From assembly GCF_009857135.1 (NCBI RefSeq), contig NZ_CP047318.1:4712001-4776000 (forward strand): DNA of 64,000 bases, given 5' to 3'. The notes beneath the pieces were generated by a model, which was not told the origin of the DNA, ran no database searches, and was given only the letters and a program-made list of their open reading frames with translations. This document shows, one piece after another, positions 44,436 through 53,278 of the stretch (position 1 is its first letter; each line of letters begins with the position of its first letter). A program made the position numbers and the translations under genes. The DNA comes from Streptomyces sp. HM190 (GTDB lineage: Bacteria; Actinomycetota; Actinomycetes; Streptomycetales; Streptomycetaceae).

Positions 44436-46796
44436 ATGAGTGCCTCGCCCGACCATCCCCCCGTCAGCGTGGACGCCTCCGGCAGGTCCGCCGTCGCCGC
44501 AGGGGGCAACGTCGGCCAGGCGTTCACGGGCCCCGGCGCGGTCGGCCTCAACATCGGTACCGCGCACCTGATGTCGCCGGTGGCGTGTCCCCGGGCGGAG
44601 ACGGTCGACTGCCCGCCGGGCCTGGACAACCTCCACTCCCGGGCGACGATGTTCGTGGGCCGGGACGACGAACTCGCCGCCCTGGACGACGCGTCGGCCG
44701 TCCCCGGCCGGGCGCTCGCCCACGTACTGCACGGTCTCGGCGGCATCGGCAAGTCCACGCTCGCCGCGCGCTGGGCGTCCCGCCGCAGCGAGAGCCACGC
44801 CGACGCGCCGGCCTGGTGGATCAGGGCCGACAGCCGCTCCGCGATCGACGCGGGGCTCGCCGACCTGGCGGTCGCCCTGCAGCCGTCGCTGTTCGCCCTC
44901 CTCCCGCAGGAGCAGTTGGCCGAGTGGGCTCTCAGATGGCTCGCCTCGCACAGTGGATGGCTGCTCGTCCTCGACGACGTCTCCAACCCCCAGGACGTCA
45001 CCCCGTTGCTCTCCAGGGCGACTTCGGGCCGCTTCCTGATCACGAGCCGGCAGTCGACGGGCTGGCGGGGCGTCGCGGAACCGGTGCCCCTGGACGTGCT
45101 GCCCGGCTCCGAAGCGGTGCGACTGTTCACGCTGCTCCACCGCGAGGACCCGGGCGCCGCCGAACTCTGCGAGGAACTGGGCCACCTGCCGCTCGCGATC
45201 GCGCAGGTGGCCGCGTACTGCGCGCAGAGCGGCTGCACGGCCCGCGAGTACCTTGAGGACCTCGCCGACCTGCCCGCCGAGATGTACGCGGCGAAGGACG
45301 AGAACAGGGACCACGAACGGACCGTGGCCCGCGTCTGGCACGTCACCCTGGACCGTCTCGCCGACGACCCGCTGACCGCGCGGATCCTGTTGCTGCTCGC
45401 CTGGTACGCGCCCGACGGAATCCCGCGCACCCTGCTCGGCGCCCTCGGCTCCCGCCCGGCCGTCCGCGGGGCGCTCGGCCGTCTCGCGGCCCACAGCATG
45501 GTCACTCTGTCCCCCGACGGTGACACGGTGTCCGTGCACCGGCTGGTGCAGGCGGTCTCCCGCACGAAGGACACCTCCGACCGGCACCGGACGCCCACGG
45601 CGGTCGCGGACGCGTGCACGGCGGCGACCCAGGCGCTGTGCCGGGCGGTCCCCGACGACATCGACGACCCCTCGACCTGGCCCGTCATGCGGTCACTGCT
45701 GCCCCATGTCGAGGAACTCGCCCGGCGCACGCGGCCCGAGGACGACACGGAGGCGATGACACGCCTCCTGACCCGCACCGGGGACTACATGCTCGGCGCG
45801 GGGGTGGGGCTCGCGCCCCGTGCCCTCGGCCTGCTCCAGCGAGCGGTGTCGTCCTGTGGGCGTCTTTTTCCCCCGGACTCCGTGGAGTTGCTCGAAGCCC
45901 GGGTCCATGTGGCTGATGCGCAGCGGATGTTGCGTGAACCCCGGCAGATCGCGTCGCTCGTCGAAGAAGTCCTGGACGACTGCGAACGGGCACTGGGCCC
46001 CGACCACCGGGTGACGTCGTCGGCCCGGATGAGCGCCTACCGGGTGGCCTCGTTGACAGGCCACCACGAGCGGGCGCTGCGGCTCGCGCGGGAGACGTTC
46101 GCGGGCCGCGTGCGCACCCTGGGCGACGCGCATCCCCTGACGTTCGGCGCCCGCCAAGCGGTGATTCTCGCCACGGCGGAGACCGGCGACGTCCACGAGG
46201 CGCACGCCCTGATCACGCAACTGCTCGCCGACTGCGTCCGTGTCCTGGGCGAGGAGCACCCCGAGACGCTCGCCGCGAGAGCCGTGGCCACGGTTCTGGC
46301 GCACCAAGCCGACTTCCCGGTGGCGCCGTTGACAGCGGCCACCAGGGTGTTCGCGGTCCTGCAGGACGGCGGGGACCTGGTCGGCGCCGTGCGCGGGATG
46401 GTCGACGAGTTCGACTCCTGGGGGCCGATCGACATCCCCAGGGCCACCGAGGAAGAGGTGGCCGTCGCAGAGCGAACCCTCGAGACCTGCCTGCGTGTCC
46501 TGGGTGAGGACCACGCGGACACCTTCGCCGCGAAGCTGGCGCTCGCCCAGGTGTACGCGGCCACTCAGGACGAACGTCAGGTGGAACGCGCGGCTCGGCT
46601 CCTCGGGGAGGTGTTGTCGGCGTTCGGCGACGACCAACATGTGACGACCATGGTGGAGGGCCTGTTGCTGGTCCTGGGCACGGTCCTCGGGGAACACCTC
46701 TCCCTCGAAGAGCATCGGTCTCCTGGGCTCACACGACTCTTCGAGGACGAGACGGCGCGCACCGACCGTACGGACTTGGGTGACTCCGCCCCTTAA
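44436..46796 (+). CDS. STAND-class NTPase (NB-ARC with TPR-like repeats), 786 aa
   Basis: ATG 44436 preferred (44427 possible). A short N-terminal Gly/Ala/Val motif ASGRSAVAAGGNVGQAFTG is typical of Streptomyces NB-ARC proteins. NB-ARC follows: FVGRDDELAALDDA, Walker A GLGGIGKST (100-108), Walker B LLVLDDV, GRFLITSR sensor, and GHLPLAIAQVAAYC, the GLPL-type motif. Then a winged-helix region and from about residue 420 repeated TPR-like helices (LGPDHRVTSSARMSAYR, LGDAHPLTFGARQAVI, LGEEHPETLAARAVA, LGEDHADTFAAKLALA). STAND proteins act as signal-gated switches. No effector domain is seen, so the partner is unknown. Confidence 0.88.
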   Translation: MSASPDHPPVSVDASGRSAVAAGGNVGQAFTGPGAVGLNIGTAHLMSPVACPRAETVDCPPGLDNLHSRATMFVGRDDELAALDDASAVPGRALAHVLHGLGGIGKSTLAARWASRRSESHADAPAWWIRADSRSAIDAGLADLAVALQPSLFALLPQEQLAEWALRWLASHSGWLLVLDDVSNPQDVTPLLSRATSGRFLITSRQSTGWRGVAEPVPLDVLPGSEAVRLFTLLHREDPGAAELCEELGHLPLAIAQVAAYCAQSGCTAREYLEDLADLPAEMYAAKDENRDHERTVARVWHVTLDRLADDPLTARILLLLAWYAPDGIPRTLLGALGSRPAVRGALGRLAAHSMVTLSPDGDTVSVHRLVQAVSRTKDTSDRHRTPTAVADACTAATQALCRAVPDDIDDPSTWPVMRSLLPHVEELARRTRPEDDTEAMTRLLTRTGDYMLGAGVGLAPRALGLLQRAVSSCGRLFPPDSVELLEARVHVADAQRMLREPRQIASLVEEVLDDCERALGPDHRVTSSARMSAYRVASLTGHHERALRLARETFAGRVRTLGDAHPLTFGARQAVILATAETGDVHEAHALITQLLADCVRVLGEEHPETLAARAVATVLAHQADFPVAPLTAATRVFAVLQDGGDLVGAVRGMVDEFDSWGPIDIPRATEEEVAVAERTLETCLRVLGEDHADTFAAKLALAQVYAATQDERQVERAARLLGEVLSAFGDDQHVTTMVEGLLLVLGTVLGEHLSLEEHRSPGLTRLFEDETARTDRTDLGDSAP

Positions 46797-46823
46797 GCCC
46801 GACTCTGCCCCCACAATGCGTGT

Positions 46824-46979
46824 ATGGGAAACGGCGAACCCGACACGGAACAGAGTGTGCTGCTGTTCGTCACGGTCGCACGGTGGCGTCGCGTGGTCGG
46901 GGACTCACGCGTCCCCGACTCCCTGCGTGAGGCGATGACGCAGCTGCTCCGGACGTTCCCGCCCCCGCGCGTCGACTGA
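46824..46979 (+). CDS. Small ORF, 51 aa
   Basis: ATG 46824 to TGA 46977-46979, 28 bp after the STAND gene. The peptide starts MGNGEPDTEQSVLLFVTVAR, then WRRVVGDSRVPDSLREAMTQ and LLRTFPPPRVD. Third codon positions are well biased, and it has the look of a folded helix pair. It distantly recalls small BPSL0761-type proteins (weak, from memory). Same direction and close spacing suggest it is an operon partner of the STAND gene. Confidence 0.5.
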   Translation: MGNGEPDTEQSVLLFVTVARWRRVVGDSRVPDSLREAMTQLLRTFPPPRVD

Positions 46980-47101
46980 GCGTTCGCAGGCCGCCGGGTC
47001 GCTTCGGCGGATCCGATCGGTTCCGTTCCCGGTAGCGTGTCCCCCCGGCCCCGCTAGCCGTACCGTTGCCCCGCCCCCGTCAAGGAACCGGAGTCATCGA
47101 C

Positions 47102-48037
47102 GTGACCGTCCTCCTGCTCCTTCTCATCGCCGTGGCGTCGACCGCCGCCGTGCTGGGCCCCCGTGCGCTGCTCCGGGCCCGGTGGCCGGAGCGCGAACCC
47201 GTGGTCGCGCTGTGGGCGTGGCAGTGCCTGGTCGCGGCGGCGCTGCTCAGCTGTCTCGCGGCGCTGGTGCTGGGCGCGGCGGCCGTGTTCGAGACGGTCC
47301 GCACGCATGCCTTCGCGCCCGCGCCGCCGGCCGTGACCGCCGCGTACGACCTGACGGCCGCGCCGCCCTGGACGGCCGTCCTCACGCTGCTGCTGGCCTG
47401 TGGCGCCGCGTGGAGCGGGGCCATGCTCGCCCGGGAGGTCGTCGAGGCCCGGCGCCGTCGCCTCCTGCGCCGCGCCCATCTGCGTGAGCGCGTGCCCGAG
47501 CTGCCGGCCGGTCTGCCCGACGCGCAGGGCCCGCTGCTGGTGCTGGAGGACGAGTACCCGGACGCCTGGCTGCTGCCCGGCTCGCCTCCCCAACTGGTCG
47601 TCACCACGGGCGCGTTGGGCAGACTCACCGACCGTCAGCTGGACGCCGTGCTCGCGCACGAGCTGGGCCACGCCCGCGCCCGCCACGACTGGCTGCTCCA
47701 CCTCTCCACGGCCCTCGCGACCGGCTTCCCCCGCGTCCCGCTCTTCGCGCACTTCGCCGACCAGACCCACCGTCTCGTCGAACTCGCCGCCGACGACACG
47801 GCGTCCCGCCGCTGCGGCCACCTCACGACCGCGCTCGCGCTGATCGAACTGAACCAGCACCGGGGCGTGTTGAGCTGCGCCGGCACCCGGCGCCTGCTCG
47901 GCGACCGCGTCGAGCGGCTCCTGTCGCCGCCGCCCCGCCTGGACCGCCTCCGCCGCGCCGGAACCACGGCCGCCGCCGCGCTGCTCGCCCTCCTGCCCCT
48001 CCTCATCGCTTTCGCACCGGCGCTGGGCACGCTGTAG
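47102..48037 (+). CDS. M56 (BlaR1-like) membrane metallopeptidase, 311 aa
   Basis: GTG 47102 with GGAG upstream gives a protein starting in the first helix (TVLLLLLIAVASTAAVLGP). About four helices. Zinc site HELGH (186-190) in VLAHELGHARARHDWLLHL; a later glutamate lies in RLVELAADDTASRR. The BlaR1 sensor domain is absent, so this is the short form. In actinobacteria these genes often pair with a BlaI-type repressor, but none is adjacent here. May cleave a membrane or cytosolic regulator. Confidence 0.9.
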   Translation: MTVLLLLLIAVASTAAVLGPRALLRARWPEREPVVALWAWQCLVAAALLSCLAALVLGAAAVFETVRTHAFAPAPPAVTAAYDLTAAPPWTAVLTLLLACGAAWSGAMLAREVVEARRRRLLRRAHLRERVPELPAGLPDAQGPLLVLEDEYPDAWLLPGSPPQLVVTTGALGRLTDRQLDAVLAHELGHARARHDWLLHLSTALATGFPRVPLFAHFADQTHRLVELAADDTASRRCGHLTTALALIELNQHRGVLSCAGTRRLLGDRVERLLSPPPRLDRLRRAGTTAAAALLALLPLLIAFAPALGTL

Positions 48038-48252
48038 TGCCGGCAGGCTCTCGTCGGCGCCGGGCAGGTGACGCGGGGCGGGCAAGGCGTGAGGGCCGTG
48101 TCTGGTGCCCCGTCAGGCAACGTTCGCCCCGTCGCGACGTCCGGCACGCACTCTCGCCGCACCGGGCACAAGCCCAAGTACAGTCCAGTACGAGGACGTG
48201 TGCCCGGCACGCCGAGAGCACGCACCGGACGCCGCTCCTCGACGGGCAAACG

Positions 48253-49110
48253 TCACCTGCCGCGGCACTGGGCCGCCGGCTCGCGCAGGAAGTCCATCAG
48301 TGCGGCGGTGAGTTCGGCGGGGTTGTCCTCCTGGACGAGGTGTCCCGCGCCCGTGATCGGCGCGAACCGCGCGCCCGGGATGCGGGCGGCCAGCTCCCGC
48401 CCCTTCGCCAGGGGGATCCAGCCGTCGTCCTCGCCCCAGCACACCAGCACCGGGATGCCGATCTCCCCGTACCGGTCCTGGATCTCGTCGGTGTGGGCCT
48501 GGTCCGCCTGGGCGATCTGCCGGTAGAAGGCGGGCTGCCCGTGTTCGCCGAGCCACGGCTCGACGAGCCGGTCGATGACCGCCGGGTGCAGTCCGGGGCC
48601 GCCGACGGAACTCACGTACTCCCGGACGAGGGCTCGGTGCAGCGCGGAGGGCAGCTGTGCGAAGACGTCGGCGTGCCGGCCGAGCAGCCGGAAGGAGGGG
48701 GAGCCCCACGGCGCGAGCGCCACGGGGTCGACGAGGGCCAGCGCGCGGTAGCGGGCCCCGTGCAGCAGATGGGCCCGCAGGGAGACCGCCCCGCCGAAGT
48801 CGTGGGCCACCACGGAGGGTTCGTGGAGCTGCCACTGGGCCAGCAGCTCGGCGAGGACCCGTCCCTGGGCGGCCAGGGAGACGTCCTGGCCGGTGTGCAT
48901 GTCCGACTCGCCGTACCCGGGCATGTCCCACACGAACACCTGGTGGCGGCCGGTGCCCGCCAGCGCCTGGGCGATGCCGCGCCAGACGTAGGAGGAGAAC
49001 GGGGTCCCGTGGCAGAGCACGACCGGCTCCTGCCCGTCCTCCCCGACCCTGCCCCACCGCACGTCCCCCGACGTACTACGGAAGGTCTCGGTCAGCAGCA
49101 CTTCGCTCAT
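48253..49110 (-). CDS. Alpha/beta hydrolase with Asp nucleophile (dehalogenase/epoxide hydrolase-like), 285 aa
   Basis: CHGTPFSSYVWRGIAQAL contains the oxyanion HG. The nucleophile elbow reads VAHDFGGAVS, with Asp104 where serine hydrolases have Ser. This is the arrangement of haloalkane/fluoroacetate dehalogenases and epoxide hydrolases. The late acid is in VCWGEDDGWIP and His in ITGAGHLVQED. WDMPGYGESDM is the usual strand. The substrate cannot be told. ATG 49110. Convergent with the M56 gene. Confidence 0.88.
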   Translation of the reverse strand: MSEVLLTETFRSTSGDVRWGRVGEDGQEPVVLCHGTPFSSYVWRGIAQALAGTGRHQVFVWDMPGYGESDMHTGQDVSLAAQGRVLAELLAQWQLHEPSVVAHDFGGAVSLRAHLLHGARYRALALVDPVALAPWGSPSFRLLGRHADVFAQLPSALHRALVREYVSSVGGPGLHPAVIDRLVEPWLGEHGQPAFYRQIAQADQAHTDEIQDRYGEIGIPVLVCWGEDDGWIPLAKGRELAARIPGARFAPITGAGHLVQEDNPAELTAALMDFLREPAAQCRGR

Positions 49111-49363
49111 GGCTGTCTGCTACCCCGGTGGACGCCGCCGTCACGGTGCCGAGCGGCAACTCCGTTCCGTCGCACGGACTTTCAGATGTCCACGCGTCGC
49201 ACCGAGGGTGATCACGGCGTCGCGGCGCGTGCTTTGTACGATCCCTGTCCCCCCGCTGCATCTCCGTTGCACGGACCCTAACCGGCTCCCCGCGAATCTG
49301 GAGTCACTTCCCCCGCACACCAGGCGGAGGCAGGAAAACCCCACATCCGTACGGGAGTCAACG

Positions 49364-49864
49364 ATGACCCGCAAGAACCGCATACGCGCCGCCGTCGTCA
49401 CCGCCACCGCCCTCGTCACGGCCGGCACGGTGACCGCCGGCGTCAGCATGGCCGGTGCCGAGTCCGCCCCGAAGAAGCCCTCCAAGAGGGAGATCGCGGC
49501 GCTCTTCGACGGCTGGAACAAGTCGCTGCGGACCGGGGACCCGAAGAAGGTGGCCGACCGCTACGCGAAGGACGCGGTTCTGCTGCCGACGGTCTCCAAC
49601 GAGGTCCGCACGGACCGCGCGGGCATCGTCGACTACTTCCACCACTTCCTGGAGAACAAGCCCCGGGGCAAGAAGGTCCAGACGATCATCAACGTCCTGG
49701 ACGGCAACTCCGCGATCGACACCGGTGTCTACCAGTTCACGCTCACCGACCCGAAGACCGGCGAGAAGCGCGTGGTCAAGGCCCGTTACACGTACGAGTA
49801 CGAGAAGCGCGGCGGCGTCTGGAAGATCGTGAACCACCACTCGTCGGCGATGCCCGAGGGCTGA
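49364..49864 (+). CDS. Secreted SnoaL-like (SgcJ/EcaC family) protein, 166 aa
   Basis: ATG 49364 preceded by CGGGAG. Signal peptide RKNRIRAAVVTATALVTAGT, then VTAGVSMAGAESA with a likely cleavage after AGA. Mature part is a cone-shaped NTF2-like fold: IAALFDGWNKSLRTGDPKKV, YAKDAVLLPTVSNEVRTDRA, YEYEKRGGVWKIVNHHSSAM. The SgcJ/EcaC family name is historic; enzymes and ligand binders both occur. TACGAT at 49237-49242 may be its -10. Followed by a bidirectional hairpin. Confidence 0.88.
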   Translation: MTRKNRIRAAVVTATALVTAGTVTAGVSMAGAESAPKKPSKREIAALFDGWNKSLRTGDPKKVADRYAKDAVLLPTVSNEVRTDRAGIVDYFHHFLENKPRGKKVQTIINVLDGNSAIDTGVYQFTLTDPKTGEKRVVKARYTYEYEKRGGVWKIVNHHSSAMPEG

Positions 49865-49881
49865 TCACCGGCACCCGTACC

Positions 49882-49914
49882 GGTGGCTGAGTCACACCCC
49901 CCGGCTCAGCCACC
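49882..49914. terminator. Bidirectional hairpin between convergent genes
   Basis: GGTGGCTGAG (49882-49891) pairs with CTCAGCCACC (49905-49914), 13-nt loop, between the SnoaL-like gene and the histidine kinase gene, which read toward each other. Confidence 0.7.
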
Positions 49915-49923
49915 CGCCGGCGC

Positions 49924-50000
49924 GGTCGCCGTCCGGCGCTTCGGACGTCCGGCGCGGTCGCCGTCCGGCGTGGTCGCCGTCCGGCGCGGTCGCCGTCCGG
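49924..50000. repeat. 15-bp tandem repeat
   Basis: GGTCGCCGTCCGGCG at 49924, then three adjacent copies from 49956 with alternating C/T ends, and one interrupted copy between. It lies between the convergent genes, next to the terminator hairpin. Confidence 0.75.
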
Positions 50001-50017
50001 CGTGGCCGACCCGCGGC

Positions 50018-51385
50018 TCAGCCGCCCCCGTGCCGCGCCGCCCGCAGGGTGAGTGCGACGCACAGGCCGCCGCCGGGGGCGTCCTTGAGGATCACGGTTC
50101 CGCCGTCGTCGGTGACGAGCTGCTTGACGACGGCGAGACCGAGGCCCGAACCGGACCTGCCGGTGAGGCCCTGACCGCGCCAGAAGCGGTCGAAGGCGCG
50201 GGACTTCTCGGCGTCCGACATGCCGGGCCCCTCGTCCAGCACCGACAGCACCACCTCGTCGCCCCGGCTCTCCACCCGCACGGTGATGGTCGCACCGTCC
50301 GGTGAGACCTCCAGGGCGTTCGACAGCACGTTGTCCAGGACCTGGTCCAGGTGACCGGGACTGGCCAGCACAAGCGGCCGGCCGTCGGTACTCCCCCTGA
50401 GCGTGATGGTGACTCCGCGCTCGTCGGCGGCCGGTCTCCACACGTCCAGGCGCTCCTGGACGACGTCCCGCAGGGACAGCGGTTCCGCCGCCGTCACCTT
50501 CGCCTCGGCGCGGGCCAGCACCAGCAGTCCGTTGACGAGCCGGCTCATCCGGACCACCTCGGCGGTGGCCTGCTCCACGTCCTCCCGCACGAACTCGTCG
50601 TCGACGCCGTCCGCGATGTTGTCCAGGGACAGACGCAGTGCCGTCAGCGGGGTGCGCAACTGGTGCGAGGCGTCCGCCACGAAGATGCGCTGCGAGGCGA
50701 TGAGCGTGTCCAGACGCTCGCTGGCCTGGTTCAGCGTGCGCGCGAGGGTCTGTGTCTCCTGCGGGCCGGTGATCGCGGACCGTGCCTTCAGGTCGCCGTC
50801 GCTCATCCTGCTCGCCATCTCGTTGAGCTGGCGCAGCGGGGCGGTCAGCCGCCGCGCGGCGAACACGCCGATGCCTGCGGCCGCCAGCAGGACGAGCACG
50901 GCGAGGGCCGCCCGGAAACCCCAGATCTGCCAGAGCCGGTCGGTGAGGTGGTCGGTGGAGAACTTGATCCGGACGGCGCCGACGACGTCGTCACCGGGGC
51001 CCGCGAACGCGGGCACGGTGACCACGAGGTCCTTGCCCCAGATGACGTCCGCCCCCCAGTCGACGGTCTCCTCGCCCCGGTCCAGGGCCCTGGCCAGCGC
51101 CGCGTCCGGCGTCGGCCGCCGCAGCGACTCCCGTACGCACCGGTCCGTGGCCGAGACCTCGACCTTCTCCTTCTTCGGATAGGCCCCGGCCATCTTCGCC
51201 AGCGCCTCGCAGGAAGCGACGTCACCGGCCCCGAGGAGACGGGCCATCGTCCTGGCCTCGCGGGTGAGGGACTCCCTGGTGTCGCCCCGCAGTTGGTCGG
51301 TCAGCGTGAACGCCACCGGCACGGTGAACAGCGCGATCGCCACAGCCACGAGGAGCACGTAGCTGCGGATGAGCTGGCGGATCAT
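50018..51385 (-). CDS. Sensor histidine kinase (EnvZ/CseC-like), 455 aa
   Basis: ATG 51385. TM1 at 8-28 (SYVLLVAVAIALFTVPVAF), extracytoplasmic domain 30-155, TM2 155-178 (FRAALAVLVLLAAAGIGVF), HAMP linker LTAPLRQLNEMASRMSDGDL, HisKA with His241 in VADASHQLRTPLTAL, and HATPase with VLSNALEVSPDG and DEGPGMSDAE, GSGLGLAVVKQLV. Overlaps the stop of the response regulator gene (ATGA), so the two form one operon. Signal unknown. Confidence 0.95.
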   Translation of the reverse strand: MIRQLIRSYVLLVAVAIALFTVPVAFTLTDQLRGDTRESLTREARTMARLLGAGDVASCEALAKMAGAYPKKEKVEVSATDRCVRESLRRPTPDAALARALDRGEETVDWGADVIWGKDLVVTVPAFAGPGDDVVGAVRIKFSTDHLTDRLWQIWGFRAALAVLVLLAAAGIGVFAARRLTAPLRQLNEMASRMSDGDLKARSAITGPQETQTLARTLNQASERLDTLIASQRIFVADASHQLRTPLTALRLSLDNIADGVDDEFVREDVEQATAEVVRMSRLVNGLLVLARAEAKVTAAEPLSLRDVVQERLDVWRPAADERGVTITLRGSTDGRPLVLASPGHLDQVLDNVLSNALEVSPDGATITVRVESRGDEVVLSVLDEGPGMSDAEKSRAFDRFWRGQGLTGRSGSGLGLAVVKQLVTDDGGTVILKDAPGGGLCVALTLRAARHGGG

Positions 51386-52140
51386 GACGCGCCGCTGTCC
51401 TCGCTCACGGTCCCCGTCGGGCCGCTGCTCCCGCCCGCGCCGCCGGTGCCGCGGTCAGTTTCGTCGGTGCCGTTCACGATGAGCCGGAAGCCCACCCCGC
51501 GCACCGCCTCGATGGTGATCGCCCCGGCGAGCTTGCGCCGCAGCGCCGCCACGTGCACGTCGAGGGTCTTCGTCGGGCCGAACCAGTTCGCGTCCCAGAC
51601 GGCCTCCATGATCTGCTCGCGCGACATCAGCGCGCCCGGCTCCTCGGTGAGGAACGCCAGCAGGTCGTACTCCTTGGGAGCCAGCCCCACCTCCGCGCCG
51701 TCCAGGTGCACCCGCGCGGCCTTGCGGTCGATGCTGAGCCGGGAGCCGTACCGGTCGGGCCCGGCCGGGGGCGCGTCCGCGGGGCGCGGCTGCACGCGGC
51801 GCATCACCGCCCTTATCCGGGCGATGACCTCGCGCACCCCGAACGGCTTGGAGACGTAGTCGTCGGCGCCGAGTTCGAGGCCCACCACGCGGTCCGTCTC
51901 GTCGCTGCGGGCGCTGATCACGATGATCGGCACGGCACTGCGGTCCCGCAGCGCCTTGCAGACGTCGAGCCCGTCCGTGTCGGGTAGCCCCAGATCGAGG
52001 AGCACCACGTCGTAGGGGCCGTCGTATGTCAGCGCCGCCCCGCCCGTGGTCACCCACTCCACCTCGAAGCCGTATCGCTGCAAGCCACGTCGGAGCGACT
52101 CGGCCACCGGCTCGTCGTCCTCCACCAGAAGTACGCGCAC
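51382..52140 (-). CDS. OmpR-family response regulator, 252 aa
   Basis: GTG 52140 (VRVLLVEDDEPVAESL) starts the receiver domain directly; Asp49 in LLDLGLPDTDG, Lys in VSKPFGVREV. Winged-helix effector domain with VGLAPKEYDLLAFLTEEPG and TLDVHVAALRRKL. GATTAT, a -10-like hexamer, ends 9 bp before the GTG, so the transcript is likely leaderless or nearly so. A disordered Gly/Thr/Ser tail follows. Cognate kinase gene overlaps by 4 nt. Confidence 0.93.
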   Translation of the reverse strand: MRVLLVEDDEPVAESLRRGLQRYGFEVEWVTTGGAALTYDGPYDVVLLDLGLPDTDGLDVCKALRDRSAVPIIVISARSDETDRVVGLELGADDYVSKPFGVREVIARIRAVMRRVQPRPADAPPAGPDRYGSRLSIDRKAARVHLDGAEVGLAPKEYDLLAFLTEEPGALMSREQIMEAVWDANWFGPTKTLDVHVAALRRKLAGAITIEAVRGVGFRLIVNGTDETDRGTGGAGGSSGPTGTVSEDSGAS

Positions 52141-52228
52141 AGGCGAACCATAATCGTTGAACTTTAAGACGGTCGGCCGACGAGCCCCCGGCTCCGACGG
52201 CCGGGCGCCGGCGGGGAGGCAAGCGCCC

Positions 52229-52790
52229 ATGGTGGTGGCGTCGGGGGAGCGGGCCGTCGGGCTCGGCGGGAGCGCGCGCAACGTGGCCACGGGCGACGGC
52301 GCCACCGCGGAGCGACACGCAGATCGAGCAGCCGGCCGTCCTGCCCGCCGAAGCGTTCGCGCCGGTCGGGGACTTGCCCGAGCGGCTGCTCAAAGTGCCG
52401 TCCCGGATCCGGCTGTTCGTGGGCCGGGAGCGGGAACCGGGGTTGCTGGACGAGGCGGTCGGCGCGCCCGGCCGCCGTCGCCGTCCACGGCCTCGCCGGC
52501 ATCGGCAGGGCCACCGTGGTCGCCCGGTGGGGCCGGACGCACGCGGCCGACGCCCAACCCGGTGCGGTGGATCGCCGCCGACGGCCCCGCCGCGACCGGC
52601 ACCGGCCTCACCGAACTCGCCATGGCCATGCACCCGGCCCTGGCACCCGCCCACCCGGGGCCGGGTGGGACGAGGCCGAGTTCATCGCCCTAGTCCGCGG
52701 CCAGGCGATCCGTCCGCCCCACTGCCGGAAGGTGCGAGACAACCTGGAGGACGCGCACCGGGCGGTGCGCGGAGATGCTGCCGGAGGACG
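52229..52790 (+). pseudogene. Decayed second STAND (NB-ARC) gene
   Basis: ATG 52229 with GGGGAGG gives VVASGERAVGLGGSARNVAT followed by GDGAT, the same N-terminal motif as the intact STAND protein. Then, in shifting frames: DTQIEQPAVLPAEAFAPVGD with KVPSRIRLFVGREREPGLLD; AVAVHGLAGIGRATVVARWG; NPVRWIAADGPAATGTGLTE with LAMAMHPALAP; GWDEAEFIALVRGQAIRP. At least four frame changes. The Walker A is GLAGIGRAT, with the key lysine replaced by Arg. Diverges from the response regulator. Confidence 0.8.
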
Positions 52791-53005
52791 GCCGGAGGAC
52801 GGCCGGGCAGCGGGCCGGACAGAAGGCCGGGCAGAGGGCCGGAGGGACGGCGGTGCAGACGGCAGGACAGGCGGCCGGAGGGACGGCGGGACAGACGGCC
52901 GGAGGGACGGCCGGACAGCGGGCCGGGCAGAAGGCCGGGCAGAGGGCCGGAGGGACGGCGGGACAGAAGGCCGGAGGGACGGCGGGACAGGCGGCCGGCA
53001 GGGCT
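52790..53005. repeat. 12-bp minisatellite
   Basis: About 17 degenerate copies of a 12-bp unit (GCCGGGCAGAAG type). In one frame from ATG 52775 it reads as tetrapeptides TAGQ-RAGQ-KAGQ-RAGG. All three forward frames stay open because the unit is a multiple of three and lacks stops. No ribosome site; treat as non-coding. It borders the decayed STAND gene and the ask promoter. Confidence 0.9.
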
Positions 53006-53278
53006 GCGCCCCCCGAGTGACCTCGCCCACTTTATGACTGCGGTGTGCCCGGGGCGGGCAGGGACCACCCCGGAGCGGCCCTGCCACCGACGGTCTCCCG
53101 GCGAAGAAGCCGGGGTGAAACCCTACGGGGGCCCGCAGGAATCCGAGGTGATCGAAGGGTGAGCGGGACATCTCACCATGCGGGAGCCCGGAGGCGGAAT
53201 GAGGCCGCTCGATAGACTGAGCCGACCGCAGTACGTGTGTATGTGCGGATAAGGGACGAAACCGAGCGAGGAGCGCAC

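Noticed and set aside
48037..48253. Coding potential between the M56 gene and the hydrolase
   Set aside because: Convergent gap; open frames lack bias and family similarity.
52775..53020. 81-aa protein made of AGQ repeats
   Set aside because: No ribosome site, all forward frames equally open, sequence explained by a 12-bp minisatellite.
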